Below are positions 43,925-56,800 of a stretch of 64,000 nucleotides of DNA, in pieces. Below the pieces are notes generated by a model. That model searched no databases. It had not been told where the DNA came from and saw nothing but the letters and a program-made list of their open reading frames with translations. The stretch's first letter is position 1. Every line of letters begins with the position of its first letter. Origin of the DNA: Nageia nagi. Taxonomy: Eukaryota; Pinophyta. Location: contig JBITNC010000001.1 in NCBI GenBank assembly GCA_050084985.1, positions 209,002,001 to 209,066,000 of the forward strand. The letters run 5' to 3'. The position numbers were made by a program, and so were the translations under genes.

Positions 43925-45327
43925 AACATAGTCCCTTGTGTTCTTAAATATAGACCATAGAGTTTGATAATATTTTTATAAAATTTCTAAAAAAAATAAG
44001 GAAATTATTTTCTCATGATAATTTCATCTTTCCAAGTGGAAGATGATTCAAAATACTTATCCCATTAGACTAAACATTCATTAATATTCCTATTTTTCAA
44101 TTTTCTAGTTCAAAAAGCTAGGATTTTAATAAGGAGAACTTCAACAACATGAGGTTCTAACATATACAATTTAGAAAATTGCAACATATGAGAAGGGTCA
44201 GTAACATATTTTGTTAGGAGTGAGACATGAAAGAAATCATATATTTTTGACAAACTTGGTGGTAAAGCAAGTTTGTAGGAAATTGGAATCTTCTTCTTGA
44301 ATATTTAATAAGGATCAGCAAATTGAGAATCTAATTTAGTAAACTTTATGGTACTTTTCATAGGTTTCATTTGTAAAAATACTTTATCACTCATAATAAA
44401 TTCTTGAGGAATTATCTTAAGATCAACATAACTCTTTTTTCAATTGATAGCTTTCTTGAGCTTTCATCAAATGGAAGTAAGTTATGCCTCCATTTGCTTT
44501 AGCATTTCTCATTGGATCATTACCCAATCCTCCCAATTATTCCAAGATAGAAGAGTTCTACATTTCCTTTTGTAAAGAGCCTCAAAAGGGGCCATTCCAA
44601 AGGATGAATGGCATCTATTATTCAAGCAAATTTGACTAAGTAGAGGTGGTCCTCTCATTTATTATTTTGATCCATGTAGTACATTTTGAGCATATCCTTA
44701 AGAAATCTATTTACTCATTTAGTTTGTACATCTATCTCTAGGTGATATGTTGAACTCATGTTATATTTTATTTCCAATACTTTGTGCAATGATTTCCAAA
44801 ATATGGAGGTGAAATTAGAATCCCTATTTGATATGATCACCTTAGGAAATCCATGAAATCTAAAAACTTCATGGGTAAATTTATTTTCCACTATAAGGGC
44901 ATCATTAATGGTGTTTCCAGGTACATAATGTGCTACCTTGGTCAATCTATCAACCACTACCAAAATTGAGTTGTGATGGAATCAAAGTTTTGATAAACCA
45001 ATAATAAAATCCATTGAAATTACATATCATTTTTGTGTGGGAACATCATATGGATATAGATATCCACCTAAATGCTAATGTTCCACCTTCACTTTCTAAC
45101 ATTCAATACATCTTTTTATAATTTTTGCAATATCCTTTCTCATACCATCCCAATAAAATTTTTATTTTAAGTCTTCTCTCATCTTTGTACCTCCCATATG
45201 TGCTACATATGGTGGATGATGGGCTTCTTACATGATCAAATTTCTTAAATTCACTTTCTTTGTAATGAGTAATCTATCCTTAAAATAAAGAATTTCTTCT
45301 TTTTTTAGCAAAATATTAGGATGATGG
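43925..45327 (-). pseudogene. Integrase and chromodomain-like tail of element B
   Basis: Minus strand. The HHCC zinc-binding region lies at about 45230-45080 (HHPPYVAHMGGTKM..., IIKRCIEC). The core opens VVVDRLTKVAHYV (44960), with the first Asp. The second acidic region is at IISNRDSNFTS (about 44840-44810; relatives have S-D-R-D), and the third at TYHLEIDVQTK (about 44745), where the family has P-Q-T-D-G-Q-T. A chromodomain remnant with WDKYFESSSTWKDE lies near 44070-44025. The tail ends just before the PPT. The upstream end is cut at 45327 by the LTR of element D; the RNase H half of the same polyprotein lies beyond 59764. Confidence 0.85.
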
Positions 45328-47307
45328 TGTACTTGTATTATTTTAGTATTGCACTTTGAGTTGGGGTAACACACTATCATTATTTTATTATTTCATTATT
45401 TTTTTTTAGAAAATTCTTTCTATTCCAAATTATTTACCTTTCACATGTAATTTGAATCTTCTATTAGTCTTAAGTTTTAAAAATTTTAGATGTTTTCAAC
45501 ATTTAACTATTGTAAATATAAGTCTTAGTCTTTGATATTTTACCTTATAAATATATAGTCAAAATCTAGTGAGTGTTGAAATAACTCCCAAGGATAAACC
45601 TTAAGTCATGTTAGCAATAAAATGGTGTATGGTAAGTGAAAATTCTAAATACAATGTTAGGGAGTTATTGTAAATATAGTGTCTAGGAGTTATTGTAAAT
45701 ACAATATTCAGGAGTTGTAAATACAATGTTTAAGAGTTGTTATAAATATAGTGTCTTAGAGTTATTTTAAATATAATGTTTGAGAGTTATTGTAAAAGTG
45801 GGCCCAAGTTATGTTCAAATAATTAGCAAAAGATGCCCAAAAGTAAGTAGATCCGACTAATTTTTAATAGTGACATCATCATTTTTAGCTAAAATTAGTA
45901 GGTCATAGAATAAGTAATGGTAAGTGAAAATTCATGAAGATACCAAATAAAGCCCACCAATTTTGAGGGATGATGTCAAACATTTTAGCCAAAATTAGTA
46001 GGTACTAAGGAGATCTAGATCATTAATAAAGCCTAGAGAAAAGAAATAGAGCCCATTGATTTTCAATAGTGACATCATCATTTTTGGCTAAAATCAACAA
46101 GTCCTAGAATAAGTAATGACAGGTGAAGATTCATGAAGATACCAAATAAAGCCTACTAATTTTGAGTGATTATTTTAAAAATTTTGAATAAAATTAGCAA
46201 GTACTAAGGAGAGCCAAATCATTAATAGAGCTTAGAGAAAATAAATAGAACTTACCAAACTAAGGTGAGAGTAATGGAAGAAGTAACACCCAAGTCCAAT
46301 CGATCTTAAGTGTTAGACCCTTAAGGCCATGTTAATGTGTCAACATTAACTCAATACCACATAATAGTGGTAGTATATTCTTAAACAAACTTGATATATT
46401 ATTCACCACCCCCATTAATCTATTCAATTAGAACTATAGTATGGATCATCAATGGTTGTAAAGAAGTAGATGACTATCAATAGAGCAGAGTACCAGATCA
46501 TGCTTATTAGATTGTAGATGAGTATTATTCAATCAGATATAGTACCATATTTAATAAAATATATGATCAAAAAAGGAACAATCAACAACATGTCAAGAAG
46601 CTTACATCTCAATGGATACAACTATTTAGAAATTACAATTTTCTAGATAGTCATGTTGTTGGTTATTCACTATGTAATCTAACATAATTAAGATATTTAT
46701 TATAAATAGTTTTCTTTACCAAATTTAACTAAGATGAGTAACTATGTATATTTATGGTAGAAAACAACCCAATAAGGCATGTAAATGTATAAATGATAAC
46801 CTATTAGAAATCAATAAGGTCAAACATTCTAGCAAATTTGCCCAGGTCTATAAGGTGCTTTCATACATGATAATGAAAATAGATAATGCTTTTTTATTTT
46901 GAAACAAGTGGTTATTTATTGCTTCTATAAATATTATGTATGGAATATTGTCTTAATTTGTGGTTGTGTATTGTGATTATGAGATCCCAAGGGTAAGATA
47001 GCTTGCTATTCTTAATCTTAGCTATGGATTGTTACTTTTGTTGTAATGCCTAGGTTGTGTAGTTCTTATTTAAATTTTAGTTTAATGTGTTCATCTCTTT
47101 CAATTAACTCTCTACTTTTTATCTCTTTACTATTACTTAAAACCTTTACAATAGATAGGAATTGGTCTATAACCTAGATATTGAGCAAAAAACCAACACG
47201 AGCACATTCCCACTACCTTTTGCTCTTTCAAAGAACCTACTATTATGGACAATGGAGAACTTGACTAGACCAAACCTTTTAAGGTTATATTATATTTATT
47301 AATTGTA
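45328..47307 (+). repeat. 5' LTR of element D, about 1.98 kb
   Basis: Matches 57720-59764 end to end with substitutions and small gaps. Internal repeats: a 25-28-bp unit ('ggagttattgtaaatacaatgtt') about six times at 45655-45805, and a roughly 200-bp unit twice at about 45841-46255 ('ttttcaatagtgacatcatcattttt', 'gaagattcatgaagataccaaataaagcc'). Confidence 0.85.
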
Positions 47308-47522
47308 GGAAATTTTATTTTTTAGCACACCTAATGGGATCCAAACTAAAATTCCATATTTAGTGGGTGTAAATAGATTAGATAGTCATGTTTAGTGTGT
47401 TATCAATTAGATTATTCAAAGATTATAAGGTTATTTTGACCTTATTAGTAACTCTACTATTAACCAATTAGTATTTCAAACCCTAGCACCTTTAGAAAAT
47501 AAACTTACTTGAAGTAGTTCAT
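47308..47522 (+). other. Primer-binding site and leader of element D
   Basis: TAGCACACCTAATGGGATCC at 47323-47342 looks like a decayed TGGCGCACC-type PBS, about 15 bases after the last LTR-shared base. The rest is leader. Confidence 0.5.
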
Positions 47523-49370
47523 ATGAGGACTACGCAAAATATTTCCTATGTTGTATCCCCTATAGTTCCTTTAAGGGCAATCCCACTATCAACTATATTT
47601 GATTCAACCCTAGAACATCCTTCACCTAATACCAATACTTCAAGCATGGCTTAGTTAGTTGATTTTCCTACTTGGAATAATGGTCATCCTTTGGTCATTA
47701 TTGCTAAATCTCTTGCTATACCTCAAGTAGCATTCAAATTTTTGCCTAAGTATGATGGGTCTAGTAAAACACCATATGAACATTATCAAGATGTATCTTT
47801 ATTGGATTCAAACTTTGATATCATTGATAAAATAGTGATGACAAAGTTATTATCACACTCGTTTGAAGGTAAAGCAACTGAATATTTCAAAACTCTCACC
47901 CTTAATCTATAAATTCTTAGGGAGAGTTATGTTAGGCTTTAATTAAAAGATTTGCTATAGATGGTGATGATAGTACATTCCTTAGCCTTATAGCATATAT
48001 CAAAAGATGTCCTCATGAGTCCCTTGATAATTTCAATATAAAATTTGAGAGAACATGGAAATATATTCTAGTAATAATTATACCAACAAGTGTATAATAT
48101 TTGGTATATTGCAAGAAGGCCTTTATCCTAAACCTTAATATGCTCATTGTTATGTCAAGAGATACCTTTCTAGCTATTTACTAGATAACAAAAACTTCTA
48201 AACATACCTTGGTATCCTATGGAAATATGCAACCTAAAATCATTATATCATTATTTCCTAATTTACCTCCTAAATAAGTCTCACAAATTGCTTATCCTAG
48301 AGTTTTATCCTTACCACCTCCTCCCAAACCTATTATCTAGAATTAGATGCCAACATTACTTGCTCCTACATCCATTAGTACTAGTATTGATATTAATTCT
48401 CAAGAGAAGGAAATAATAAGACAATTAGAGGTAACTATTAGGAACCTTACTAATAATATCACTCTATAAGAAAGGAAGAATCAAGGTTTCAAGTACAAAA
48501 GATATGATACCTAATATCAAACTAAATTTTAGCCTAAGATGAACCAACCAAAATAATTAAGTATTCCCAAAATAATTAAAAATGCTATTATGATGAGTTC
48601 TATAGAAAGTGATGCTTTGAGCATTACAAAATGATGTTCCCCATGTTAAGCTCTCCTCATTTTTTAGACTCATGTATTATTTATCAACATTAATATTTGG
48701 GATTACATTCAGACTAGACGGTGGAATTTGCATTAGATCCTACTCCTAATCTCACCTTGGTAAAGTCTTAGCTTTCATGATATGCTATACAATAAGCCAA
48801 TTATGTTCAAACTAGAGCTTCCTCCTCAATGGATCTATAACAATCTTAAATTACTCAATAAAATTGAGTATCTATTCTAGTACAATTAGAACTAAAGAAA
48901 GCTAAGGCTCCCTTAACTCAGCCATAAAATCAATAATATCAATTCCTAACACATTTGAGTAGTGTTTCTCATAATCTAAGTACTGATGTTTGTATTGAAA
49001 CAAACCCCATTATGGCTAGAAAAGAAGTTTCAGACAAGGAGAGACCTAATGCATTAAAGTATCCTTTTATTATAGATTATCATAAAGAAAGAGCCACTCA
49101 ATAATTCAAAACACATCAAAATGTAGAATTAAGTAAGCTTCTCCCATATGCTCCATATAATATTATAAAAAAACTAAAGAAAACTCCTTGTAAGATGACT
49201 ATATTTGATGCATTAAAGATATTAGGTTAATTAGATCTTTTGCAAGAAGCTTTGAAACTAAAGAGTAATAAGAAAAGGGTAAATAAGGAAATATCATATT
49301 TGCAATATCTAATGATGTCCATTTAGCTCCCATAGGTATAAAAAGACCCCCATCATTCTATCTATCCCTA
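47523..49370 (+). pseudogene. gag: gag of element D, decayed
   Basis: ATG at 47523. The capsid-like gag domain is at about 47690-47910: FKFLPKYDGSSKTPYEHYQD, LLDSNFDIIDKIVMTKL, SHSFEGKATEYFKTL. The frame continues with stops to about 48180. Around 48310-48420 a Pro-rich then Gln/Glu-rich stretch (EKEIIRQLEVTIRNLTNNI) resembles a gag C-terminal coiled coil. From about 48500 to 49370 the sequence is stop-rich with only short matches and holds the gag-protease linker. Confidence 0.75.
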
Positions 49371-49830
49371 AGATTAGAAGATTGGATAGTAAATAAATGT
49401 ATTATAGATATCAGATCTGTAATAACTATAATTATTAAAGCTATTGCAAATGAAATAAAGTTTTACATTACAAGATGTATTGATGGTGTCATATAATTTG
49501 ATTCTTCTTCTATAGATATCATTGGTAGTGTTAAAAGAGTCTCAATAATTTTAAATACATTATCTAACATTTGTGTTATTCAAGTTATCATTATGGTTGA
49601 TCTTTCACCTCTATTTGGAATATATCTATCCAAAGAATTCACTGCTAAATTGGAAACATACTTAGCTTTAGACTATACTCATCTCTTACTTCCCTTCCAA
49701 AATAAACAAGTAAAAATTCTAAATGAGGGCACCAAAAGTGTTCATCTTAAAAAGATCATAGAACAAAACTATATGAATGGCCCTCAACCTATGGAATTAT
49801 TTGAAAGGGATACACTTAGATAATCACTCT
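49371..49830 (+). pseudogene. Aspartic protease of element D, catalytic motif damaged
   Basis: The catalytic loop reads CIIDIRSVITII at 49399-49434, where the family has V-D-T-G-S-G-V-T-I: the Asp (49408-49410) stays but T-G is I-R. The flap and C-terminal part are better kept: GSVKRVSIIL, then the signature PLFGIYLSKEFTAKLETYLA (about 49608-49667) and LDYTHLLLPFQNKQVKI. One TAA lies near 49497. Confidence 0.8.
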
Positions 49831-49959
49831 TAACAACTAAAGTTCTTTTAGTAAATGATTTAAATTATTAGGTCATAAATGTTGGCATAGGTAATTATTT
49901 TTTATATGAAGATGCTTAACCAATTGTGGTCATAGTTGGAAAGGACCATGAGATATGAA

Positions 49960-50420
49960 TGTTTTATTTTGATAGATCCAAATATAAGCATGGATATGGA
50001 GGTGGAGTTGTGTTCAAATCTCTACAATGATATATGAAAAGATTTTCCTTCAGATTCATATGGATTTATACAAATAATACTACTAAGTATGAATTCCTTT
50101 ATTTAGACTTATCTAAAATAATCAATATAAGCATTAGATGCCTAATTGTCTATGATGATTTAGAATTGGTCATAAATCAAGTCAAAAATAAAATTAGTGC
50201 AAAACATCATTATTTGAAGACCTATAAGAATAGAGTTTGGGATCTATTAGAGTCATTCTTAGCTAGCAATTTTATATCTATTCTTAGAAGGTACAACCAA
50301 ATAGCTAATGCACTTGATGGTAAAAGGGCCAATTATAACCTTGCTCATTATAAAAGAGGAAATATTAGAGTTAAAGTTCAATGTAGGCTTTTAGTACTTG
50401 ATGCTACAAATTTGTGAAAA
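49960..50420 (+). pseudogene. RNase H-like domain upstream of RT in element D
   Basis: An RNase H fold located between protease and RT: FDRSKYKHGYGGGVVF (from 49968; family F-D-G-S), IYTNNTTKYEFLYLDL (E at 50091), IVYDDLELVINQVKN (D near 50154-50159), YLKTYKNRVWDLLESF, and IANALD (D at 50316). Four acidic positions expected for catalysis can be placed. This is distinct from the RNase H that follows RT. I recognise this PR-RNaseH-RT order from a Tat-like class of seed-plant Ty3 elements. Confidence 0.75.
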
Positions 50421-50599
50421 GTATTCAATTTTGATGAGGATATAATGAACTTCTTATTGGATGAAGTAGTAGAGAAGCACATTTTTGGTATTCAAGAATT
50501 ACCTTATTATTTCCAAGAATTAGATGTTATCCAACTTAGAAATAATGTTATACTATAAGGATTACTTTATTTTGAAATAATATTTGATTTAGAAGATGT

Positions 50600-51530
50600 T
50601 TATAAAGCTAAATCCTTGTCCATCCAAAAGGAGAGTTGTGTTGAGCTAGAAATAGAATCTAATAGATATATAACGGTAGGTTCAAAGTGTTCTGATGAAG
50701 AAAAAGCTATTATGTATCACATTTATCATAAGTTTTCTAAAGCAATTGTCTATAATTATGATGATCTTAATATATATGATAAGAGTGTCATCCAACATAT
50801 AATTGAGCTTAAAAAATACCAAACCATATAGGCAAAAATAAAGGCTAGTAAACTCAAAAATAGAAGAAGCCATGAAACAAGAATTAATCAAGTTGCTTAA
50901 TTCAAAAATTATTTATCATATTAAACATTGTTCTTGGCTTACAAATATAATTTCTATTAGAAATAAGAGTGGAGAAATCAAACTCTATGTTGATTTTAGA
51001 AATTTGAATTAAGTGTCTCTCAAAAATAATTATTCTCTCCCACCTATGAAATAGATTCTAAATACAGTAGCTAAAGCTTACTATTTTTCAATGATTAATG
51101 TTTACTCAATATTTAACCAAATTTAGGTTAAAGATGAAGATCAGTAAAAATTTGCATTTATAACTAAATGGGAAACATTTGCTTTTCAAAGAATGCCTTT
51201 TTGTCTTTCTAAAGTAGGAGCTACTTTTCAAAGAGTTATGGATCACATATTTGGTCACCTAATAAATAATATTATCCTAGTCTATCTAGATAATATTATA
51301 GTATTCTCTAAGAGAAGAAAAGATCATTTGGAACATCTCAGATAAGTTTTTGAAAAATGCATAGAATTTGGTATTTTAATTAACCTAAAATAATCTATTT
51401 TTATAATTAACCAAAGAAAATTACTTAACCACATTATCTTAAATGAGGGATTAGCAATTGATTTATATAGAGTGAAATCTATTGAAGCATTACAATCCCC
51501 TCCAATAAGAAAATATTGTAATCATTTTTT
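50600..51530 (+). pseudogene. Reverse transcriptase of element D, active site mutated
   Basis: The N-terminal connector has DEEKAIMYHIYHKFSKAI and YDDLNIYDKSVIQHIIELK (50691-50808). Fingers/palm follow: LYVDFRNLN (about 50980-51010), NYSLPPMK, SMINVYSIFNQI, FAFQRMPFCLSKVGATFQR (about 51180-51236). The catalytic loop is VYLDNIIVFS at 51280-51309; the second Asp of the YLDD box is Asn. Then HLEHLR.VFEKCIEFGI and LLNHII. Stops replace Gln in several places (NLN*V, LR*VF, DQ*KF). Confidence 0.88.
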
Positions 51531-51599
51531 GATCAGATTAATTTTGTTAGAAAATTCATTAATGATTTTTTAGAAATTATATCCCAAATCACTTCAATG

Positions 51600-52080
51600 C
51601 TAAATAAAGATCCTATATTCTATTGGTTAGATGAAGCAAAACTAACCTTTAGAAAAATTAAAAAGGCTATAATAAAAATTTTTGTACTTAAAATCCTTGA
51701 TATATTAAAAGATTTCATCATGTATGCATATGGAGTAGAAAGAAGCATTGCTATAATTCTAGCATAGAAAGATGATAAGAAAGAAGAACATTTGATTACC
51801 TTTCATAGCCAAACACTACATCAACACCAAAAAAGGTACTCATTTATTAAAAAGTGAGTGTTTTTCATAATAAGGGGACTTAAAAAATTCAAGCATTATG
51901 TCTCCCATATCAGAATCTTTATATTTACTATCCATCTAGATGTAAGAAATTATGTTATACAAGGAGACTTAGTGGAAAGAAAGGCTAGCTAGATTACTAA
52001 AATAATTGAATATGGTTTAGAAATTAAATAGACCAAGCTAATCATAGGTAGGGAACTATGTGACAATATAGCTAAAGATT
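51600..52080 (+). pseudogene. RNase H domain of element D (after RT)
   Basis: WLDEAKLTFRKIKKAI (about 51625), KDFIMYAYGVERSIAIIL (with Y-A-Y-G where an active enzyme has the first Asp), YSFIKK, IRGLKKFKHYVSHIRIFIFT, then IIEYGLEIK.TKLIIGRELC linking to the integrase. Several TAG stops lie at Gln positions. Confidence 0.8.
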
Positions 52081-52179
52081 CACATATGATTGCTATTATA
52101 GAGGATGAGTAGCAACTTAATGAAGAAAGTTATTTATTTTCAAACTAGTAAATGTATTGAATCTCTAGATAGATTTTAG

Positions 52180-53355
52180 AGAAGGATATTCAAGCTATAT
52201 GCTTTAAATTTTGTGATGATATATGACCATATATATAGAAATAACTTTGATAAAACCCTATTAATATGTGTGACTCATGATGAATCTCATAGAATATTAT
52301 TGCATGAATTTCATTATGGATTCTCTGGTAGGCACTATAATAGAATAACTATAGTAGCAAAAACATTACAAGTTAGGTATTATTAGCCCACCATATTTCA
52401 ATATTCATTAAATATTGCTAGAGAATATGAAAAATGCAATAGATTTATGGGATAAAGAAGGTAATATACTATGCATCTTAAACTTGTGGTAATTGAGGAA
52501 CCTTTCCAACAATGGGGTATGGACTTCATTGGTGTTATAAAATCAAATTCTTTAACAAATCATAAATTCATCTTAATTGCAATAGATTACTTTACTATAT
52601 GGTTAGAATTTATGCCATGTAAGAATGTAGATCAAGAAGCGATGATAGAAATGATCAAAAGAATAATCACTCATTTTGGAATCCTATAGACTATTGTCTT
52701 AGATAATGACTTGACATTTATTAGAGGTAACTTATCAAACTTTATTGCTAAATATAAGATATACTAATTATTCTTTTCAAATTATTACCTATAATGTAAT
52801 GGGTTAGTTGAATCAACTAATAAAAACCTAACCTAGATCATCAAAAGAACAATTGAAGGGAATCTCAAATAGTGGCATATAAAATTGGACTTTACATTAT
52901 GAGTAGATAGGATCAATATTAAATCAACAATCAAAACATCCTCATTTACATTGGTATATGATAAAATACCTATGTTGCCAATACACATTGAGTTATTAAA
53001 AATCTTACAAAAAATAGAGGACCATGACTTTGAGCCACTACAATCTAGGTATAATAAACTCTTAAAGTTGAAGGAAGATGAGAACAAATCATATGAGTTA
53101 TTTCAACATCTCTAGCACATTATTAAGAGATGGTTTGATAAGAAAAACTCTTCTCAAGTGAAGTTTAAACTAGGTGACATTATTCTCAAATGGGATGAGG
53201 AGAGACCAAATCTTGAAAGATACCAAAAATTTGACTCTCTCTGAAGTGGGCCTTATATCATCACTCAAACCATGAAAAGTAATGCATTCAAATTACAAGA
53301 CATCATTGGATCCTAATAATTACCTATTCCTATTAACAGGATCTATTTGAAGCAT
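52180..53355 (+). pseudogene. Integrase of element D
   Basis: The zinc-binding region is degraded: HEFHYGFSGRHY (52305), CEKCNRF-like near 52420. The core has FQQWGMDFIGVIK (52505-52545, first Asp), TIVLDNDLTFI (52691-52720, second Asp), and NGLVESTNKNLT (52800-52835, Glu kept). The C-terminal part: MLPIHIELLKIL, then KLGDIILKW and SGPYIITQTMKSNAFKLQD (about 53245-53305). It ends with INRIYLKHY, stop at about 53358. TAG and TAA interruptions are common. Confidence 0.85.
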
Positions 53356-53859
53356 TACTAGGTGATAAGATGATTTCATAATACCTACTAGAAACTATAT
53401 AGCATACATAATTAAAAAAAAAATTAAGGCTTGTACATCTTCTAGACATAGCTTCCAAGAAAGTAGATAGCCATTAAAGCTCATCATTAATTCAACATGA
53501 TGTAGGGTTAATGTCAATGCATTGCTAAGCTATCAACTAAATAAGAAAAAATTTAAGGAAAGATTTCTTTGAATTTCTCAAACCTTTGTACTATTACCCT
53601 TATTTAAAATTAGTATGCTCCAAGTTAAAATATCCAACCTATTCACATCCAATCCATACGATACATGGATCTCAACATCCTAAGCATTAATTAACATTAA
53701 TAGATCTTAATTATAAACCTTGGATGAATAAAACATCTTGCTTACCGTCTAACTCAACACTTAGCCATTTTTGAGCATACAAGTTTCCATGGTAACCAGA
53801 GCATAGTGTTCATAAAGCTGAATTATGGAAGGAGATATAGAGTTGAAGGACCTTATAGA
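53356..53859 (+). other. Spacer downstream of integrase in element D
   Basis: No domain recognised; stop-rich. Near 53800-53880 a short readable patch (YGRRYRVEGPYRVWIPSL) may be the start of the downstream ORF. Confidence 0.4.
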
Positions 53860-56800
53860 GTGTGGATTCCAAGTCTCAAATGCAAACTAGAGGATTTAAA
53901 AAGAGTGCTAATAACATGATGACTTCCAAACCATCAACTCTAGCTAAAGTATAACAAGTGGATGCCAACCTGATTACCATTCAAGATGAATACCTTGAGA
54001 ATGCTTTAAGGGTGAATTGGATTGAGATGGGGGTGATGAACCACATTGATACATGGAGGGCCAACCTTAATCACATCCTTTTGCAACATATGAGTATTTA
54101 AGTTTCTAAAAAAGGAAAAGCTTTAGTGCACTCAAAGAGATAAGTCATGATTGATTAGGGCTTGGCTTATTATGTGCCTTATGAATCATTCACCTACCTT
54201 GAGCTATTATATTCGATGGCATATAGGCATAACTAGCAAGGTTATGAAATAGTAATGTTCAAGGACCAAGAGTAGGGAGATAAGTCAAAGCCAAAATTTA
54301 AATAAATTCTCAACTACTCCCTTGATTCTATTTTTCAAGCATTTGCTATCCTAGCTTATTAGACATTCATCTAAGAAAGTAGATAGTTTTAAATAGAGAG
54401 AAACATGATTTTTGTAAAAATGAAGGTGAAATGATTAATTGGATTGATGAAATATATCAAGAAAATAGAACCACATAGCTCTAACCAAGCTATAAAATTG
54501 CTCTATTTAAAAATAAGAGGGATAAAGAGGTGTTATAGACAATGGTAGCTAGTCTAAGAAAGAAAATCCTAATAGAAGCATATGAAGCCATGGTGCATAT
54601 GGCTTATAATATCATAGAGGCATGCATATACTATGACTTATTGATCTTTATTTCTAATGAGATAAAATTATATCTTTTTAAAATTAAAAAATCAAACTTC
54701 AGACACTCTTCATATCTTTGGTGGCTCCTAGCCCATAAAAACCTTGACAAACTTATGGAGGTAGGACTACCAATTTAGCTGCTAAACCCAAATACTAGAC
54801 TAGTATCAATTGATTTGAAGGTTCTAATATTGAGCAAGTGGCATGGAACATATAATGAGTTCATGTATAAATTATATGCAATAATAGTATAGATTTCTAT
54901 AAGAAGAATCCCTAGTAGACTATGCAAGAGTGCTATCTAGAAGCTATTGGGAGGAAATAAGGTTAATGATTGGTATTTTCTCAAAGATCGCACCATGATT
55001 ATGAGGTATCAGTATTTTGAAAAAGTCTTTTTCTCACCAAACTATGTAAATACTTAGCTATATTCCATAGGGACCAAGGATAGGTCTAGGGGTAGTTTTA
55101 AATCTATTATAGATATACCAGCTTCTACTAAAAATTTCACTCTTTTAGAAGTAGGTTGTAAAGATAGTATAGTAGAATTTATTGTACAAAATTTAAAACT
55201 AAATATAGTAGAAGCCTCTTATATGTATGATCCTTTAGGGGAGATGTAAAAAATAATAAGGTCAAGTAAGAAGCACTTAGCCTTTGCCCATGAGTATAGA
55301 CCTCATGTAGACTACTTTATAAATAAAACTAAGTAAGAAGTAGAAATGTACCTTGAATGGGAATTTACACCCCTAAAAAAGGAATGGATTACCTTTGAGA
55401 GGATAAATAAATATAAGAGCTAAGAAAATAAGTGGTAAGATTTTATCCCCATCCTAGATGTCCTCATCCAACTAACAGATTTGGGTTGGGGCCTTAATAA
55501 AGTTCATTATTTCATAAAGTTTAGATTTGAACACAAAATAAAGATCCATCATATTAAGAATGAATTATTTGAAAATTTTTGATATGATAAGTTTTTAAAG
55601 GTAAAGTATTCTAGAGACCCCTTGATAGAGTTGAGCTAGCCTCTTCCCCCTAATTTTTAAGAAAAAATAGTTATAGAAGTGAGATAGATAAAATTTGGAC
55701 AACCATCTAGATTAAAAGAGGCTCAAAACTCAAATACCACTACTAATTCTTGGGATTCATCTCCAAAAAATATAAGGAGAATTAAAACCCTTGCTCAAAA
55801 ATAATAGACCCTAGAAAAAGAGGAAAAACTAGTAAAGAAAACCTACACTACATAGCCCAGATCATAAAGGACTAGGCCTCTACCTCCCAAATCATAGAAG
55901 AGACATCAAAGATTGTGATAAAGGAGGTAGAAATATTTAATTAAAAGGAATTAAAAGAGCCTCAAAACATTGATATTGCTACTTAGGAGGAAGTCTCCAA
56001 AAAAGAGGAAGTCCTACAAAAGAAAAAAGTCCTAAAAAAATAACACATGAAAATTCAATAAGGTGGGGGAAATGTACTTAGAGTGAGTAGATCTACAATA
56101 CCTACACCTAGAGGTAGATTGGATGATGATGGTGATAATGATGATGATGAATCTAAGAAGAAAAGAGACTTTGACCTAATGGGCAAGGTTGATGATGAAG
56201 ATAAGTTCATGGAAGAAGAAGAAAAAGAAATAGAAATTCAAAATTCTACACCTCCAAAGTAATTAGAACCCACTCAATAGGTCATAGCATCCACTTTAGG
56301 TGTAAATAATCCTCCTCATTCTTTAATTCCTACAACCTCCCAAGAGGAGATTAAATCAATTTTTTCTATGCAAATTATATAACCCATTGATTGGAAAACT
56401 TTTGTTAATAAACCTCTTATGCTCCCTAAGTAATAGTCAAGAATTTTGAATAAGGTAACAAAAATAAGAGATATTAAGATAACACAAATGTATTTTAGAG
56501 AAGGACAATTGGATACTACTCTCATGTCTATCATTGATGTAAGTATGTAGAATGATTCGATAATTGACCAATCTAGATTTCTTGTAAATACTTCAATGGT
56601 GGCTAGTAAAAGTCTCCAAGAAATGGAGACTAAGATAGATAGATTGAATAAGAAAATAGATCAATATAAAAAATATTGCTCCCTTAAATACAAAATAGTG
56701 GTTGAGCCCCAAAATAAAAACAAAGACATGCTTACAAAGCTTGATAAGCAAAAATTAGAATTTGAGAAGGGCTTAATAGAAATAAAGGCTAAGCTAGATA

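Noticed and set aside
47523-53355. Endogenous pararetrovirus (caulimovirid) insertion
   Set aside because: The region has LTRs, an integrase core with D, D and E, and no movement-protein-like segment, so it is a Ty3 element.
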